Origin: Pyrinomonadaceae bacterium
Lineage (GTDB): Bacteria; Acidobacteriota; Blastocatellia; Pyrinomonadales; Pyrinomonadaceae
DNA: 64,000 nt
Direction: 5' to 3'
Assembly: GCA_017983495.1 (NCBI GenBank)
Contig: JAGOBH010000009.1
Span: forward strand, 40,083-104,082
Made by a program: the position numbers and the translations under genes. Below, piece after piece: positions 27,074 through 34,997 of the stretch. The notes beneath the pieces were generated by a model that worked only from the letters and a program-made list of their open reading frames with translations, was not told the origin of the DNA and searched no databases. Numbering within the stretch: position 1 is the first letter of the stretch; the number at the start of each line of letters is the position of its first letter.

Positions 27074-27235
27074 TCAAGAAGCGACCGGAGGCATAAAATG
27101 CAGCTCTAGAGCCTCACGCAAGTTTGCCAACGCCTCTGCCTCAGTTCTTCCCTGTGATGCAACGTCAACGTCCAGACATTGCGCGACAAACCACTTGCCT
27201 TCCTGCCATACAACGGCACTTACGTTCTTATGCAT
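27074..27235 (-). CDS. HicB-like small protein (orphan, no HicA seen)
   Basis: A 53-residue frame from ATG 27235 to TGA 27074. It begins MHKNVSAVVWQEGKWFVAQC, continues LDVDVASQGRTEAEALANL and ends REALELHF, matching the HicB/UPF0150 beta-alpha fold: a strand pair with 'W/Y-v-A-q-c', the 'v-S-Q-G-x-T-x-x-E-A' turn, then the helix 'NLxEALEL'. No DNA-binding tail is present, and no HicA-like toxin (with its RxGSHh motif) is found on either side. It starts 5 bp after the stop of the RfbC-like gene, so it is cotranscribed inside the polysaccharide operon. Solitary HicB-like proteins of this size are common; the function may not be toxin neutralisation. Confidence 0.75.
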   Translation of the reverse strand: MHKNVSAVVWQEGKWFVAQCLDVDVASQGRTEAEALANLREALELHFMPPVAS

Positions 27236-27240
27236 ACTGC

Positions 27241-27720
27241 TCAATCATCCATCCGGTAGATCGTCGCCGGATCGTCTTCGTGGCGGATCTCGTCGATCGG
27301 CTCTCGCTTGCCCTCACCCATATAGAGCCTGTTCGGACAGTTTATCACCATCCCGTCCGTCTCACCGACATTTTTATAGCCGTGGACGACACCCTTGGGC
27401 ACGACGACTGCCATCGGGTTATCGGCACCGACGAGCATCGTCACCATGTGGTTAAAGGTCGGCGACCCGGGCCGGTTGTCCCACATACGCATCATAAAAG
27501 TAGACGGCCCGATAAAGCAAAACAGATCAGCCTGGTCGACATGCTCATGCGGCCCGCGCTGAACGCCCGGCGTCGTGAACGAAATATACGACATCGCCGG
27601 ATAAAACTCCGCGTCAAGCTCGTCATGCCGAAACAGCTCCGCCAACCACCCGCGGTCGTCATGGTATTTCTTAAGCGGATAAACGACCACGTCGTTTATT
27701 TTCGATTCTGTAAAATTCAT
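27241..27720 (-). CDS. dTDP-4-dehydrorhamnose 3,5-epimerase-like cupin (RfbC-like, divergent)
   Basis: 159 residues from the ATG at 27720 (GGAGTC about 10 nt upstream). A double-stranded beta-helix protein of the RfbC family: VYPLKKYHDDRGWLAELFR at the start, then GVQRGPHEHVDQADLFCFIG where canonical enzymes have RGLHxQ, and VVPKGVVHGYKNVG for the second metal/active-site region. The change from RGLHxQ to RGPHEH and the short length suggest a related isomerase or epimerase rather than standard RmlC. It is in an operon with rfbA (28267), as expected for deoxysugar synthesis, but the 487-bp GxxExxY element lies between them. No RfbB or RfbD is in the window. Confidence 0.75.
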   Translation of the reverse strand: MNFTESKINDVVVYPLKKYHDDRGWLAELFRHDELDAEFYPAMSYISFTTPGVQRGPHEHVDQADLFCFIGPSTFMMRMWDNRPGSPTFNHMVTMLVGADNPMAVVVPKGVVHGYKNVGETDGMVINCPNRLYMGEGKREPIDEIRHEDDPATIYRMDD

Positions 27721-27766
27721 AGCGTTTTTTGACTCCGACAGACCCAACTTCCGTCATATCCGAACA

Positions 27767-27811
27767 GAATTAACCGCAAAGTTCGCAAAGTTATTCGCAA
27801 AGTCCGCAAAG
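27767..27811. repeat. Left CGCAAAG repeat arm
   Basis: Four CGCAAAG heptamers at irregular spacing (27775-27781, 27784-27790, 27796-27802, 27805-27811), the first two inside the perfect 24-bp inverted repeat. Confidence 0.8.
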
Positions 27812-27815
27812 GAGA

Positions 27816-28193
27816 TCATAGATTGTTCACGACCCGGCGAATCCCGGTCTTCAACGAGGCCACATTGAAATTTAAGAGAAGTCCTAGTTTACAACCCGAC
27901 AGTTTCAAATATGTAAGGACCTGAGCAAGGTAAACGTCCGAGATCAGCTCGACCGCCTTTGTTTCAATGATCAGTTTTTCTTCGACCAGCAGGTCGATCC
28001 TGTAACCGCATTCCAGTTTGACCCCGCCGTAGACGAGCGGCAGAGCCTTTTCCTTTTCGACAAACAAACCGGCCTGCAAAAGTTCGTAATACAAACACTC
28101 TTTATAAGACGACCCAAGCAAACCCGGCCCCAGTGCGGAGTGGATCTTCAACGCTCTATTGATTACCAGATTTGACAGCGCATTTTCATCCAT
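27816..28193 (-). CDS. GxxExxY family protein (PD-(D/E)XK nuclease fold)
   Basis: 125 residues; GAGAG just before the ATG. The full family pattern is present: LGPGLLGSSYKECLYYEL, PLPLVYGGVKLECGYRIDLLV, IIETKAVE, VYLAQVLTYLKLSGCKLGLLLNF and a GIRRVV end. Asp67 and Glu77-x-Lys79 form an intact PD-(D/E)XK core. In the eponymous motif the Glu is replaced by Gly (Gly24-x-x-Gly27-x-x-Tyr30), which may affect activity. The family is very widespread and its role is not established. Here it is the sole cargo of an inverted-repeat element made of CGCAAAG heptamers. It does not belong to polysaccharide synthesis. Confidence 0.92.
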   Translation of the reverse strand: MDENALSNLVINRALKIHSALGPGLLGSSYKECLYYELLQAGLFVEKEKALPLVYGGVKLECGYRIDLLVEEKLIIETKAVELISDVYLAQVLTYLKLSGCKLGLLLNFNVASLKTGIRRVVNNL

Positions 28194-28205
28194 CGCTCTC
28201 TATTT

Positions 28206-28253
28206 CTTTGCGTTCCTTTGCGGCTCTCGCTTTGCGAACTTTGCGGTTAATTC
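28206..28253. repeat. Right CGCAAAG repeat arm (inverted)
   Basis: Reverse-complement heptamers CTTTGCG at 28206-28212, 28216-28222, 28230-28236 and 28239-28245; the outer pair lies in the perfect 24-bp arm matching 27767-27790. Confidence 0.8.
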
Positions 28254-28266
28254 CGTGCTTCCTCGA

Positions 28267-28995
28267 TTATATTTTGTTGGCCCCCGACTTGGCTACGAGG
28301 TTGGACGCTAGCAGCAGGCTCTCGAAGGTGCCGGCGTCGGTCCACCAGCCGTCGAGTTCGTTCCACGTCATTTCGCCCCGGCGGATGTAGTGGTTATTGA
28401 CGTCGGTGATCTCGAGCTCGCCGCGTCCCGACGGGACGAGGGTCTTGATGACGTCAAAGACGGTCGCGTCGTAAAAATAGATGCCGATCACGGCCATATC
28501 GGATTTTGGCTCGGTGGGTTTTTCCTCGATATTGAGCACACGGCTGCCGTCGAGCTCTGGGACGCCAAAACGCTGTGGGTCGGGGACACGCTTGAGCAAT
28601 ATCTTGGCACCGCCGCCCTGGCTGCGATATTCGTCGGCAGCCGCACGGATGTTGCCCTCGATAATATTGTCGCCGAGTATGACGCAGATCGGTTCGTCGT
28701 CGGCAAAATGCTCGACCAGGGCAAGCGCGTCGGCAATACCGCCCTCGCCCTCCTGATACGTGTAGTTGAGGTGCTTGAGGCCAAAATCCTTGCCGTTACG
28801 GAGCAATTTCAGAAAATCGCCGGCCGATTTGCCGCCCGTGACGATCATGATGTCGTCGATCCCGGCATTGATCAGCGACTTGATCGGGTAATAGATCATC
28901 GGCTGGTTATAGACCGGCAGCAAATGTTTATTTGTGATCCGCGTCAGCGGACTAAGCCGCGAGCCCAGGCCCCCGGCTAATACAACACCTTTCAT
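28267..28995 (-). CDS. rfbA: Glucose-1-phosphate thymidylyltransferase, RfbA/RmlA-like (short form)
   Basis: 242 residues. Nucleotidyltransferase fold: MKGVVLAGGLGSRLSPLT with the GxGxRL nucleotide loop, then NKHLLPVYNQPMIYYPI with the conserved Lys, GDNII metal region, FGVPELDGSRVLNIEEKP and WWTDAGTFESLL. It should make dTDP-glucose from glucose-1-phosphate and dTTP. It is about 50 residues shorter than E. coli RmlA and lacks the C-terminal allosteric extension, matching the short RmlA-like class. It lies 4 bp from the methyltransferase gene upstream and should be in the same transcript. No dTDP-glucose dehydratase is in the window, so RfbB is presumably elsewhere. Confidence 0.85.
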   Translation of the reverse strand: MKGVVLAGGLGSRLSPLTRITNKHLLPVYNQPMIYYPIKSLINAGIDDIMIVTGGKSAGDFLKLLRNGKDFGLKHLNYTYQEGEGGIADALALVEHFADDEPICVILGDNIIEGNIRAAADEYRSQGGGAKILLKRVPDPQRFGVPELDGSRVLNIEEKPTEPKSDMAVIGIYFYDATVFDVIKTLVPSGRGELEITDVNNHYIRRGEMTWNELDGWWTDAGTFESLLLASNLVAKSGANKI

Positions 28996-28999
28996 ATCC

Positions 29000-29824
29000 T
29001 TATTTCTTAAATCCTACGGCGGTCCAAAATGACCGCTCGCTAAAAACAATATCCCGCAAACCGCAATCGACCATCATCTGCTCGATCTCGACCTTGGTAA
29101 ACCGCTGCTCCAGCCGCGTTCCAAACCGGTCGAGCGCGTCGGTCCGCATTGTATAAAAGCTGTTATCGCGATATTGCGAGAGCGGTACCCTGGTAACGTC
29201 CACACCCATTCGCTCAAGCAATTTGGATCCGCGTGCGAGCGGAAAATAAACGACCGCCGCAATTATCTGACTGATCGCAAACCTCAGCCCGTGCGGCAGC
29301 TTGCTGATAATACGGCGAAACACATCGCTTACTTTCCAGATCGCACGAAACCACCGTGGCCGATTATCGAAACGATAGTATAGATAAAGTAAGAACGGCG
29401 CACCAACCTTGAGCTTATCGACACACGCCTGCAATCCAGCCCGGGTATCGGGCACATGGTGAAGCACGCCGAGACTGTAGCCGAAATCGCACGAATTTGC
29501 CTCAAGCGGTATCGCTTCGACTCCGGCACGATGAAATTCGCAATTCGCCTCATTCGCGAGATTGCGGCGAGCGACGTCGATAGCATCGCTTGGATCGATC
29601 AGATGCAATTTGCCCACGCGCGGAACGACCAGTCTGGCCCAGCGGCCACTGCCGCATCCGAGATCAAACCCGACCGCATTTGTCGGCAAACTATCCCAGG
29701 GAAAGATGCTGAAATAGTTTTCGAACATCGTGTCGAGTTCGTCCGGCGATAGAGCCGACTGGTCAAATCGTGACCATTCGTCACCAAACCCCTCAACTAC
29801 ATTTTGGTCTGTATTTTGCGGCAT
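29000..29824 (-). CDS. Class I SAM-dependent methyltransferase
   Basis: 274 residues, cytosolic. SAM motif I is GFDLGCGSGRWA, followed by an acidic strand end (LHLIDPSDAIDVARRNL) and motif IV in CDFGYSLGVLHHVPDT. The C-terminal half carries basic amphipathic helices (RPRWFRAIWKVSDVFRRII) that may touch the membrane. It lies in the polysaccharide operon between asnB and rfbA, so O- or N-methylation of the glycan or its precursor is probable; substrate not determinable. Confidence 0.85.
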   Translation of the reverse strand: MPQNTDQNVVEGFGDEWSRFDQSALSPDELDTMFENYFSIFPWDSLPTNAVGFDLGCGSGRWARLVVPRVGKLHLIDPSDAIDVARRNLANEANCEFHRAGVEAIPLEANSCDFGYSLGVLHHVPDTRAGLQACVDKLKVGAPFLLYLYYRFDNRPRWFRAIWKVSDVFRRIISKLPHGLRFAISQIIAAVVYFPLARGSKLLERMGVDVTRVPLSQYRDNSFYTMRTDALDRFGTRLEQRFTKVEIEQMMVDCGLRDIVFSERSFWTAVGFKK

Positions 29825-29902
29825 CGTATGCTGGCAGCTAGAACCTTGGAGCGTGTCATCTTTCCCGGAGCACGCTTGTTTTCGATCAAAAATAACCGAT
29901 CG

Positions 29903-31786
29903 TTAATCAATAAACCGTTGAAACCACAATTCGAGCATCAACAGCGTCCATATCGGCGTCGCATGGTCGACCTCGCCGCGAATGTGCTGATCGATGTACA
30001 TCTCGACCGTTTCCGGTTTGAAGATGCCGCGGTTCAGTGACGCCGGCGAGAGCAAAACGTCACGGACAAAATCTTTCATCTCGCCGCGAAACCAGTGGCC
30101 GATCGGGACGCCAAACCCCATCTTGCGGCGATAGACCACCTCGGGCGGGACCAGACGGGCTGCAACCTTTTTCAACAGATACTTGGGCCGAAAACGGTTC
30201 ATCTTCAGGCTCTCGGGCAGACTGGCAGCAAACTCGATGACCTTATGGTCGAGGAACGGCGAACGCGCCTCGAGCGAATTTGCCATCGTCGCAATATCGA
30301 CCTTGACGAGCAGATCGTTTGGCAAATAGGTCATCTGGTCCGTCAGCAGCGTTGCGTCAAGCAGCCCGAGGTCCTGTGCACGGTCAAACCAATCGTTCAG
30401 GACAGCCGCCGCGTCATGCCCGTTAACGCGAGCGTTCATCTCCTGAGTGTAAAGTGCGGGTTTCGCAGCCGGCTTGACCGCCGACATCCACCGGGCATAT
30501 CGGTCTTTCCGCGATTCGTTTGCCGAGATCAAAAACCGCTGCACGTCGCGGATACGTGTCTTTTTGATCTCTGACGTGGGCAACAGATTGATCGGCCCCT
30601 CGATCAGCGAGCTCCGCAAAAAACGCGGAATGCGTTTGTAGAGCTCGGCGACCTCCATCGCCATATAGCGCTCATAGCCCGCAAAGCTCTCGTCCCCGCC
30701 GTCGCCATTGAGAGCAACGGTCACGTGTTGACGCGTCTCCTTGGCGACATAGTAGGTCGGCACCGCGCTCGAATCGGCGTACGGTTCGCCGTAGTGATCG
30801 ACCAGGGTGGGCAGCACCTCCATCGCGTCGGGGCGAACGATAAACTCGTTGTACTCGGCGCCCACGTGCGCGGCGACACGACGCGCATATTTCAGCTCGC
30901 TAAAATCCTGCTCCTCAAAACCGATCGAGAACGTTTTGACCGGCGACGCGCTTTCCTGAGCCATCAGGGCGACAACTATTGACGAATCGACCCCGCCCGA
31001 GAGAAACGCGCCCAGCGGCACCTCGGATATCATCCTCAGGCTCGTCGATTCACGCAGCAGGCGCGTGGTTTCGTCTATCGCCTCGGCCTCGGTGATCCTG
31101 ATCTTTTTAGAAAAATCGGGCAGCCAGTAACGCCGCGTCTCTACGCGGTCGTCTTTCCACCTGAGCCAGTGGCCGGGTTCGAGCTTGCGTATCTGTTTGA
31201 AAGCCGTCTCGGGCGCCGGGACGCAAAGATAAGACAGATAGCTGTCGATCGCCCCATAGTCGACCTCGCGCGTAACCGACGGATGTTTGAGCACGGCCTG
31301 AAATTCGGACCCGAATATCAGATCGCCGTTCGCCTGGTGTGCATAGAGCAGCGGTTTTTTACCGACGCGGTCGCGGGCGGCAAACAGCGACCGGTCGGTC
31401 TCGTCCCAGATCGCAAAGGCAAACATCCCGCGTAAATGTTCAAGGCACCCCTCGCCGTATTCGTCGTACAGATGGATGATCGCCTCGGTGTCCGAGCGTG
31501 TATAGAATGTGTGGCCGCGCGCCTCGAGCCCCTCACGCAGCTCGCGGTAATTATAGATCTCTCCGTTAAAAACTATCCATTTGGTGCGGTCGGCGTTATG
31601 TATTGGCTGCTTGCCCGACGCCAGATCGATGATCGACAGCCGCCGCATCGCCAACGCGACATTTTCATGCAGATAATATCCGTCCTCGTCCGGCCCGCGG
31701 TGGATGATGGCGCGGTTCATTGCCTCAAGCACCTCACGCTCCGCCGCCCGGCCGCCGTTATTTACAAAACCGACTATTCCGCACAT
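29903..31786 (-). CDS. asnB: Asparagine synthase (glutamine-hydrolysing), AsnB-like
   Basis: 627 residues. It begins MCGIVGF, so Cys2 is the glutaminase nucleophile after Met removal; FNGEIYNYRELR and RSDTEAI follow in the class II glutamine amidotransferase domain (1-215). The synthetase domain (~240-600) has LSGGVDSS, the ATP pyrophosphatase loop, plus DGGDESFAGYERY and KMGFGVPIGHWFR. Full length for the family. In surface-glycan loci such genes are thought to amidate uronic-acid or amino-sugar precursors rather than make asparagine. It is 7 bp from the upstream membrane-protein gene, supporting cotranscription. Confidence 0.92.
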   Translation of the reverse strand: MCGIVGFVNNGGRAAEREVLEAMNRAIIHRGPDEDGYYLHENVALAMRRLSIIDLASGKQPIHNADRTKWIVFNGEIYNYRELREGLEARGHTFYTRSDTEAIIHLYDEYGEGCLEHLRGMFAFAIWDETDRSLFAARDRVGKKPLLYAHQANGDLIFGSEFQAVLKHPSVTREVDYGAIDSYLSYLCVPAPETAFKQIRKLEPGHWLRWKDDRVETRRYWLPDFSKKIRITEAEAIDETTRLLRESTSLRMISEVPLGAFLSGGVDSSIVVALMAQESASPVKTFSIGFEEQDFSELKYARRVAAHVGAEYNEFIVRPDAMEVLPTLVDHYGEPYADSSAVPTYYVAKETRQHVTVALNGDGGDESFAGYERYMAMEVAELYKRIPRFLRSSLIEGPINLLPTSEIKKTRIRDVQRFLISANESRKDRYARWMSAVKPAAKPALYTQEMNARVNGHDAAAVLNDWFDRAQDLGLLDATLLTDQMTYLPNDLLVKVDIATMANSLEARSPFLDHKVIEFAASLPESLKMNRFRPKYLLKKVAARLVPPEVVYRRKMGFGVPIGHWFRGEMKDFVRDVLLSPASLNRGIFKPETVEMYIDQHIRGEVDHATPIWTLLMLELWFQRFID

Positions 31787-31793
31787 CGTAGTT

Positions 31794-33155
31794 CTATTCC
31801 GCTATCCGCCCCTTTAGCGATGCCTCAAACATCTCACGCCGCCGCCGCCGCTCAAGTACGACATTTTCCCGTTTTTCCTTCATCAAAACCCACCCGACGG
31901 CAATGAACATAAACAAAAACACTTGTATCTGCGTCCTCTGGCGGTAAGCCGTGCCGACATTGCCCTGAAAGATGGAATAAGCAAGCGTGAGCGTGATCGA
32001 GAAGATCAATATCGGTAAAGCCTTTCTTAAGCGGTGCCGCACGCTGTAAATAAAACCCGATACCATCAACGGCAGCATTGCCCACCAAACCAAAACCTCC
32101 GGTAAAGTAATAGCCTGCCGAAGGCTCGCCATTTGCCAAGGAAACGGTGCAAGCATTAGGTAAGTAAGCCCAACCGGAAGAGCGACGATCGCACCATCGG
32201 CTGTCGAAACGTCCAACTCAGCACCAAATCCCGATTTTGCTGATCTGGCGAGGTCACCTCGGCTTCGTTGAACAGCCTCAAGACTGCCAAACCGTTCAAG
32301 ATCGACGCTTGCCGTGCGAATCACACCAAAATAGGTGAGGCCAACGCCTAACAAAACTAGTGCGATGGATCGGCCGGCCATCGACCGAACGCTGCTCGAT
32401 GTACCGATCAAAAAACTTCCGGCGACGGCCGCAAGCAGCATATAAAATATATAAAACCGCAGCGACATAATGCCGAAGAGCGAGAGCACTAAGACAACAA
32501 CGGCCGCGTAGTTAAACTTTTCCTGTAGAACCAAAACCATTGTCATTGCCAGAACCAGCAAAAAGATGATCAACCCGTCCTTCATTAACTGTGACGACCA
32601 GATAATGAACGATGGAAACAGGGCGATAAAGAGAGCCGAGTATTTGGCAACCCGGATATTCTCAAATATCTTCCGAGCGCAGATATAGACCATCGGGGCG
32701 GTGGCGGCACCCACCACACCGCAGATCGACTGGGCGGCAAGCATATTGCGGCCGACGACCATATAGATCGCCGCGACAAAATAATTCATGCCCCACCCGG
32801 CACCGGCCGTTGCCACAGCCCGGCGGCTGAGAAAATCGTCGTCCACCGGGCGGCCGGACCATATCTCCATCAGGCGGTTGCCGACAGCGTCGTAAGTGTT
32901 CGCGTCACCGCCAAAAAACTCGCGGAAATCGAACGAAGTAATAAAGAGTCCGAAAGCGAGCCTGGCGGCAAGAGCAAGAAGGAATATCCTGGTCACATAG
33001 TCCCGGTCATCGGCAAAATGCCGGAATACCGCGACGGCCAAAACAGAAGTTATCGTTACGGCAACGATCGCCGCCAGCCCATCTGGATAGATCACCGCGG
33101 CCGCACCGAGTGCCAGTGCAAAAACCAATGAGATCAAAATGGGTTTTTTTTGCAT
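31794..33155 (-). CDS. Polytopic membrane protein, GT-C-like (PMT/ArnT-type) or polymerase
   Basis: 453 residues with about 11-12 membrane helices and a basic cytoplasmic tail (ERRRRREMFEASLKG). The first large loop has FREFFGGDANTYDAVGNRL, which has the position and acidic character of the catalytic loop of GT-C transferases that use polyprenyl-phosphate sugars. No Wzy_C motif is seen. In this operon it could be a lipid-linked sugar transferase or the Wzy polymerase, for which no other candidate exists besides the terminal ligase-type protein. Gaps to neighbours are 7 and 10 bp. Confidence 0.7.
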   Translation of the reverse strand: MQKKPILISLVFALALGAAAVIYPDGLAAIVAVTITSVLAVAVFRHFADDRDYVTRIFLLALAARLAFGLFITSFDFREFFGGDANTYDAVGNRLMEIWSGRPVDDDFLSRRAVATAGAGWGMNYFVAAIYMVVGRNMLAAQSICGVVGAATAPMVYICARKIFENIRVAKYSALFIALFPSFIIWSSQLMKDGLIIFLLVLAMTMVLVLQEKFNYAAVVVLVLSLFGIMSLRFYIFYMLLAAVAGSFLIGTSSSVRSMAGRSIALVLLGVGLTYFGVIRTASVDLERFGSLEAVQRSRGDLARSAKSGFGAELDVSTADGAIVALPVGLTYLMLAPFPWQMASLRQAITLPEVLVWWAMLPLMVSGFIYSVRHRLRKALPILIFSITLTLAYSIFQGNVGTAYRQRTQIQVFLFMFIAVGWVLMKEKRENVVLERRRRREMFEASLKGRIAE

Positions 33156-33165
33156 TACTCTTTAA

Positions 33166-33882
33166 CTAGATACTGTCGGGCAGATCCCTGCGGGTCTTGG
33201 TTTCGATCAAAAACTTACCTTCGTCACCGAGCTCCTTGACGACCGCCGCGGGGACGCCGGCAATAAGCGTATTTTCCTGAACAAGCCGTTTGGTGATGAC
33301 CGAACCGATCCCGACAATGCACATTGCCGGAACCGCACCGCCGGGCGCGATGCGTATCTCTGACCCGACATAGCTGTAGTCGCCGATCGTGACCGGTTGG
33401 GTCATCTGACGGTTATGCGTCCAAACGGATGAGTTTCGCCCACCAAGTATGACCCGCTTGCCAAACTCGACCCTGTCCGTAAAATCGATCTTATGCGAGG
33501 CCCCCAGCATACTGCCGTCGCCGAGTATAAAACGCGGATCTACCGCATTTACAACATCCGGCTCGGGGATCGAATTTATCTCGTTTAGCCGTAAGATCTC
33601 GCAGTAGCGGCCAAGGCGTATCTCGTCGCCGCCGCGAAATATATTGAGGTGCCCGATCCGTGTATGTTCCCCGATCGAAAGCTGCTTGGTGCCGATAAAC
33701 ACATTAAAATGCCCGATCGATACATCATCGCCGATCTCACACTCGGCCGCGTCGATGATCGACAGTCCGATCCGCACACGTTTACCTATCTTATATCCGA
33801 ACAAATGACGATACACCGGCGGCTTCAAAAACGACGGAAGCAGCGCGACCAATGAATGCAATATCAATCTCAATTTACCCAT
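33166..33882 (-). CDS. Left-handed beta-helix acyltransferase
   Basis: 238 residues from the ATG at 33882, which overlaps the end of the upstream glycosyltransferase by 8 bp; an upstream in-frame extension lies inside that gene. The middle (~35-215) is a hexapeptide-repeat helix (IGDDVSIGHFNVFIG, SIGEHTRIGHLNIF, TIGDYSYVGSEIRIAPGG, IVGIGSVITKRLV), ending NTLIAGVPAAVVKEL as in serine/sugar O-acetyltransferases. His residues in the helix (GHFN, GHLN) may serve catalysis. It likely O-acetylates the glycan or a precursor. Confidence 0.8.
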   Translation of the reverse strand: MGKLRLILHSLVALLPSFLKPPVYRHLFGYKIGKRVRIGLSIIDAAECEIGDDVSIGHFNVFIGTKQLSIGEHTRIGHLNIFRGGDEIRLGRYCEILRLNEINSIPEPDVVNAVDPRFILGDGSMLGASHKIDFTDRVEFGKRVILGGRNSSVWTHNRQMTQPVTIGDYSYVGSEIRIAPGGAVPAMCIVGIGSVITKRLVQENTLIAGVPAAVVKELGDEGKFLIETKTRRDLPDSI

Positions 33883-34972
33883 TTGCTTTTTTCGGCGGCG
33901 GTGTAACAGCCGACCGGAACGCTTCGATGATCTTTGATGTATTTGCCGCGAGACTGTACCGCTCCCTCGCATCTATGGCCGCTGCTTCAGATAAGTTCCG
34001 TCTTAGATTACCATCCTGAACCAGTAAAGAGACATATTCGACCCATTCCTTATCCGAGTCGGCGAGGAAACCGTTTTCGCCGTGACGGATCACCTCGGGG
34101 TTTGATGCCATCGGGGTTCCGACCGGCACGATACCAAGTGCCATATATTGGGCCGTTTTCATAATGAACTTATAACGGTTCCATGAGTTATCGGGGAGCG
34201 GAACAAGCCCGATCTGCATTTTCCGCAGATCGTCGACCTCGGTATCAAGATTCCATTTCTGAGCCGTGTATCTCACGTTTTCGATGCCAAATTCCGTACC
34301 CCCAATTAGATGGATATCGCAGATCGCTTTTTCTGAGATCTGCTGCAGAGGACGTTCGATCATCTTGATATTTTGCAATGTCGTTGGACTGCCGCTCCAA
34401 CCCACACATACGCGGGCGTTTTCGTCAGTTCTGGGCTGGTAAACAAATTTATCGGTATCCACCACGCTCGGGACCTGCCATACATTCCTGTTAAACTGCA
34501 ATGCATAATCTCGGATATGCGACGAATTGACGATGACAGCCTTGCTGATCCTAATGATCTCTTTAATCTTTCCAAAAAATTTCAGATAGGAAAGATAGCC
34601 GTTAGCAGGGCTTCGGTAAGGCATAAAAAGCGGGTCATCGAGTTGGTATATGATCGGCTTTTTTCGGGCGACGAGTTTTTCAAGGAATGCCGGGCCGAAA
34701 AGCGCAGCTTCGCGATACACAAAAACAGCATCGAAATCGTCCAGTTTCTGCAATAGTTTTATCCGATCCGCGTAACCGCGCAGCATCTCAAGCGCTTTCC
34801 CGACCTGATTGCCCCGTGTGTAAAGGATCTGCTGCAATCTCTCCGTTTCAAACGGTGCGAAGACCAGTTCAATTCCGTCGGCCCGAAGCACACTTTCCCA
34901 CAGTTCAATACTGCCACGTTGACCCGGTGAATAACCTCGTTGACTTGGAACTAACGCCAGTACTTTCATCAC
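33875..34972 (-). CDS. Glycosyltransferase (GT-B, family 4-like)
   Basis: 365 residues. N-terminal domain begins MKVLALVPSQRGYSPGQRGSI; FDAVFVYREAALFGPAFLE and IIYQLDDPLFMP follow. The donor domain has VCVGWSGSPTTLQN and a Gly-rich loop leading to MALGIVPVGTPMASNPEVI, which stands in for the E-x7-E region. The N-terminal SPGQR pattern occurs in transferases that add amino or deoxy sugars, but specificity cannot be read from sequence. In the operon between an OafA-type acyltransferase and a beta-helix acyltransferase. Confidence 0.8.
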   Translation of the reverse strand: MMKVLALVPSQRGYSPGQRGSIELWESVLRADGIELVFAPFETERLQQILYTRGNQVGKALEMLRGYADRIKLLQKLDDFDAVFVYREAALFGPAFLEKLVARKKPIIYQLDDPLFMPYRSPANGYLSYLKFFGKIKEIIRISKAVIVNSSHIRDYALQFNRNVWQVPSVVDTDKFVYQPRTDENARVCVGWSGSPTTLQNIKMIERPLQQISEKAICDIHLIGGTEFGIENVRYTAQKWNLDTEVDDLRKMQIGLVPLPDNSWNRYKFIMKTAQYMALGIVPVGTPMASNPEVIRHGENGFLADSDKEWVEYVSLLVQDGNLRRNLSEAAAIDARERYSLAANTSKIIEAFRSAVTPPPKKANG

Positions 34973-34997
34973 TAAAACAACAATACCAGTTCAGTGC

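Larger units (their letters stand above)
27767..28253. mobile_element. Inverted-repeat-bounded 487-bp element carrying a GxxExxY gene (proposed)
   Basis: The arms 27767-27790 and 28230-28253 are perfect 24-bp inverted repeats, each starting GAATTAACCGCAAAG and followed by TTCGCAAAG. Inside, further CGCAAAG units continue on both sides (27796-27802, 27805-27811; inverted at 28207-28212 and 28217-28223). The only gene inside is a GxxExxY protein whose stop codon lies directly next to the left repeats. The element separates rfbA from the rfbC-like gene in an otherwise tightly packed operon. No transposase and no clear target-site duplication are seen, so mobility is inferred. Confidence 0.55.
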
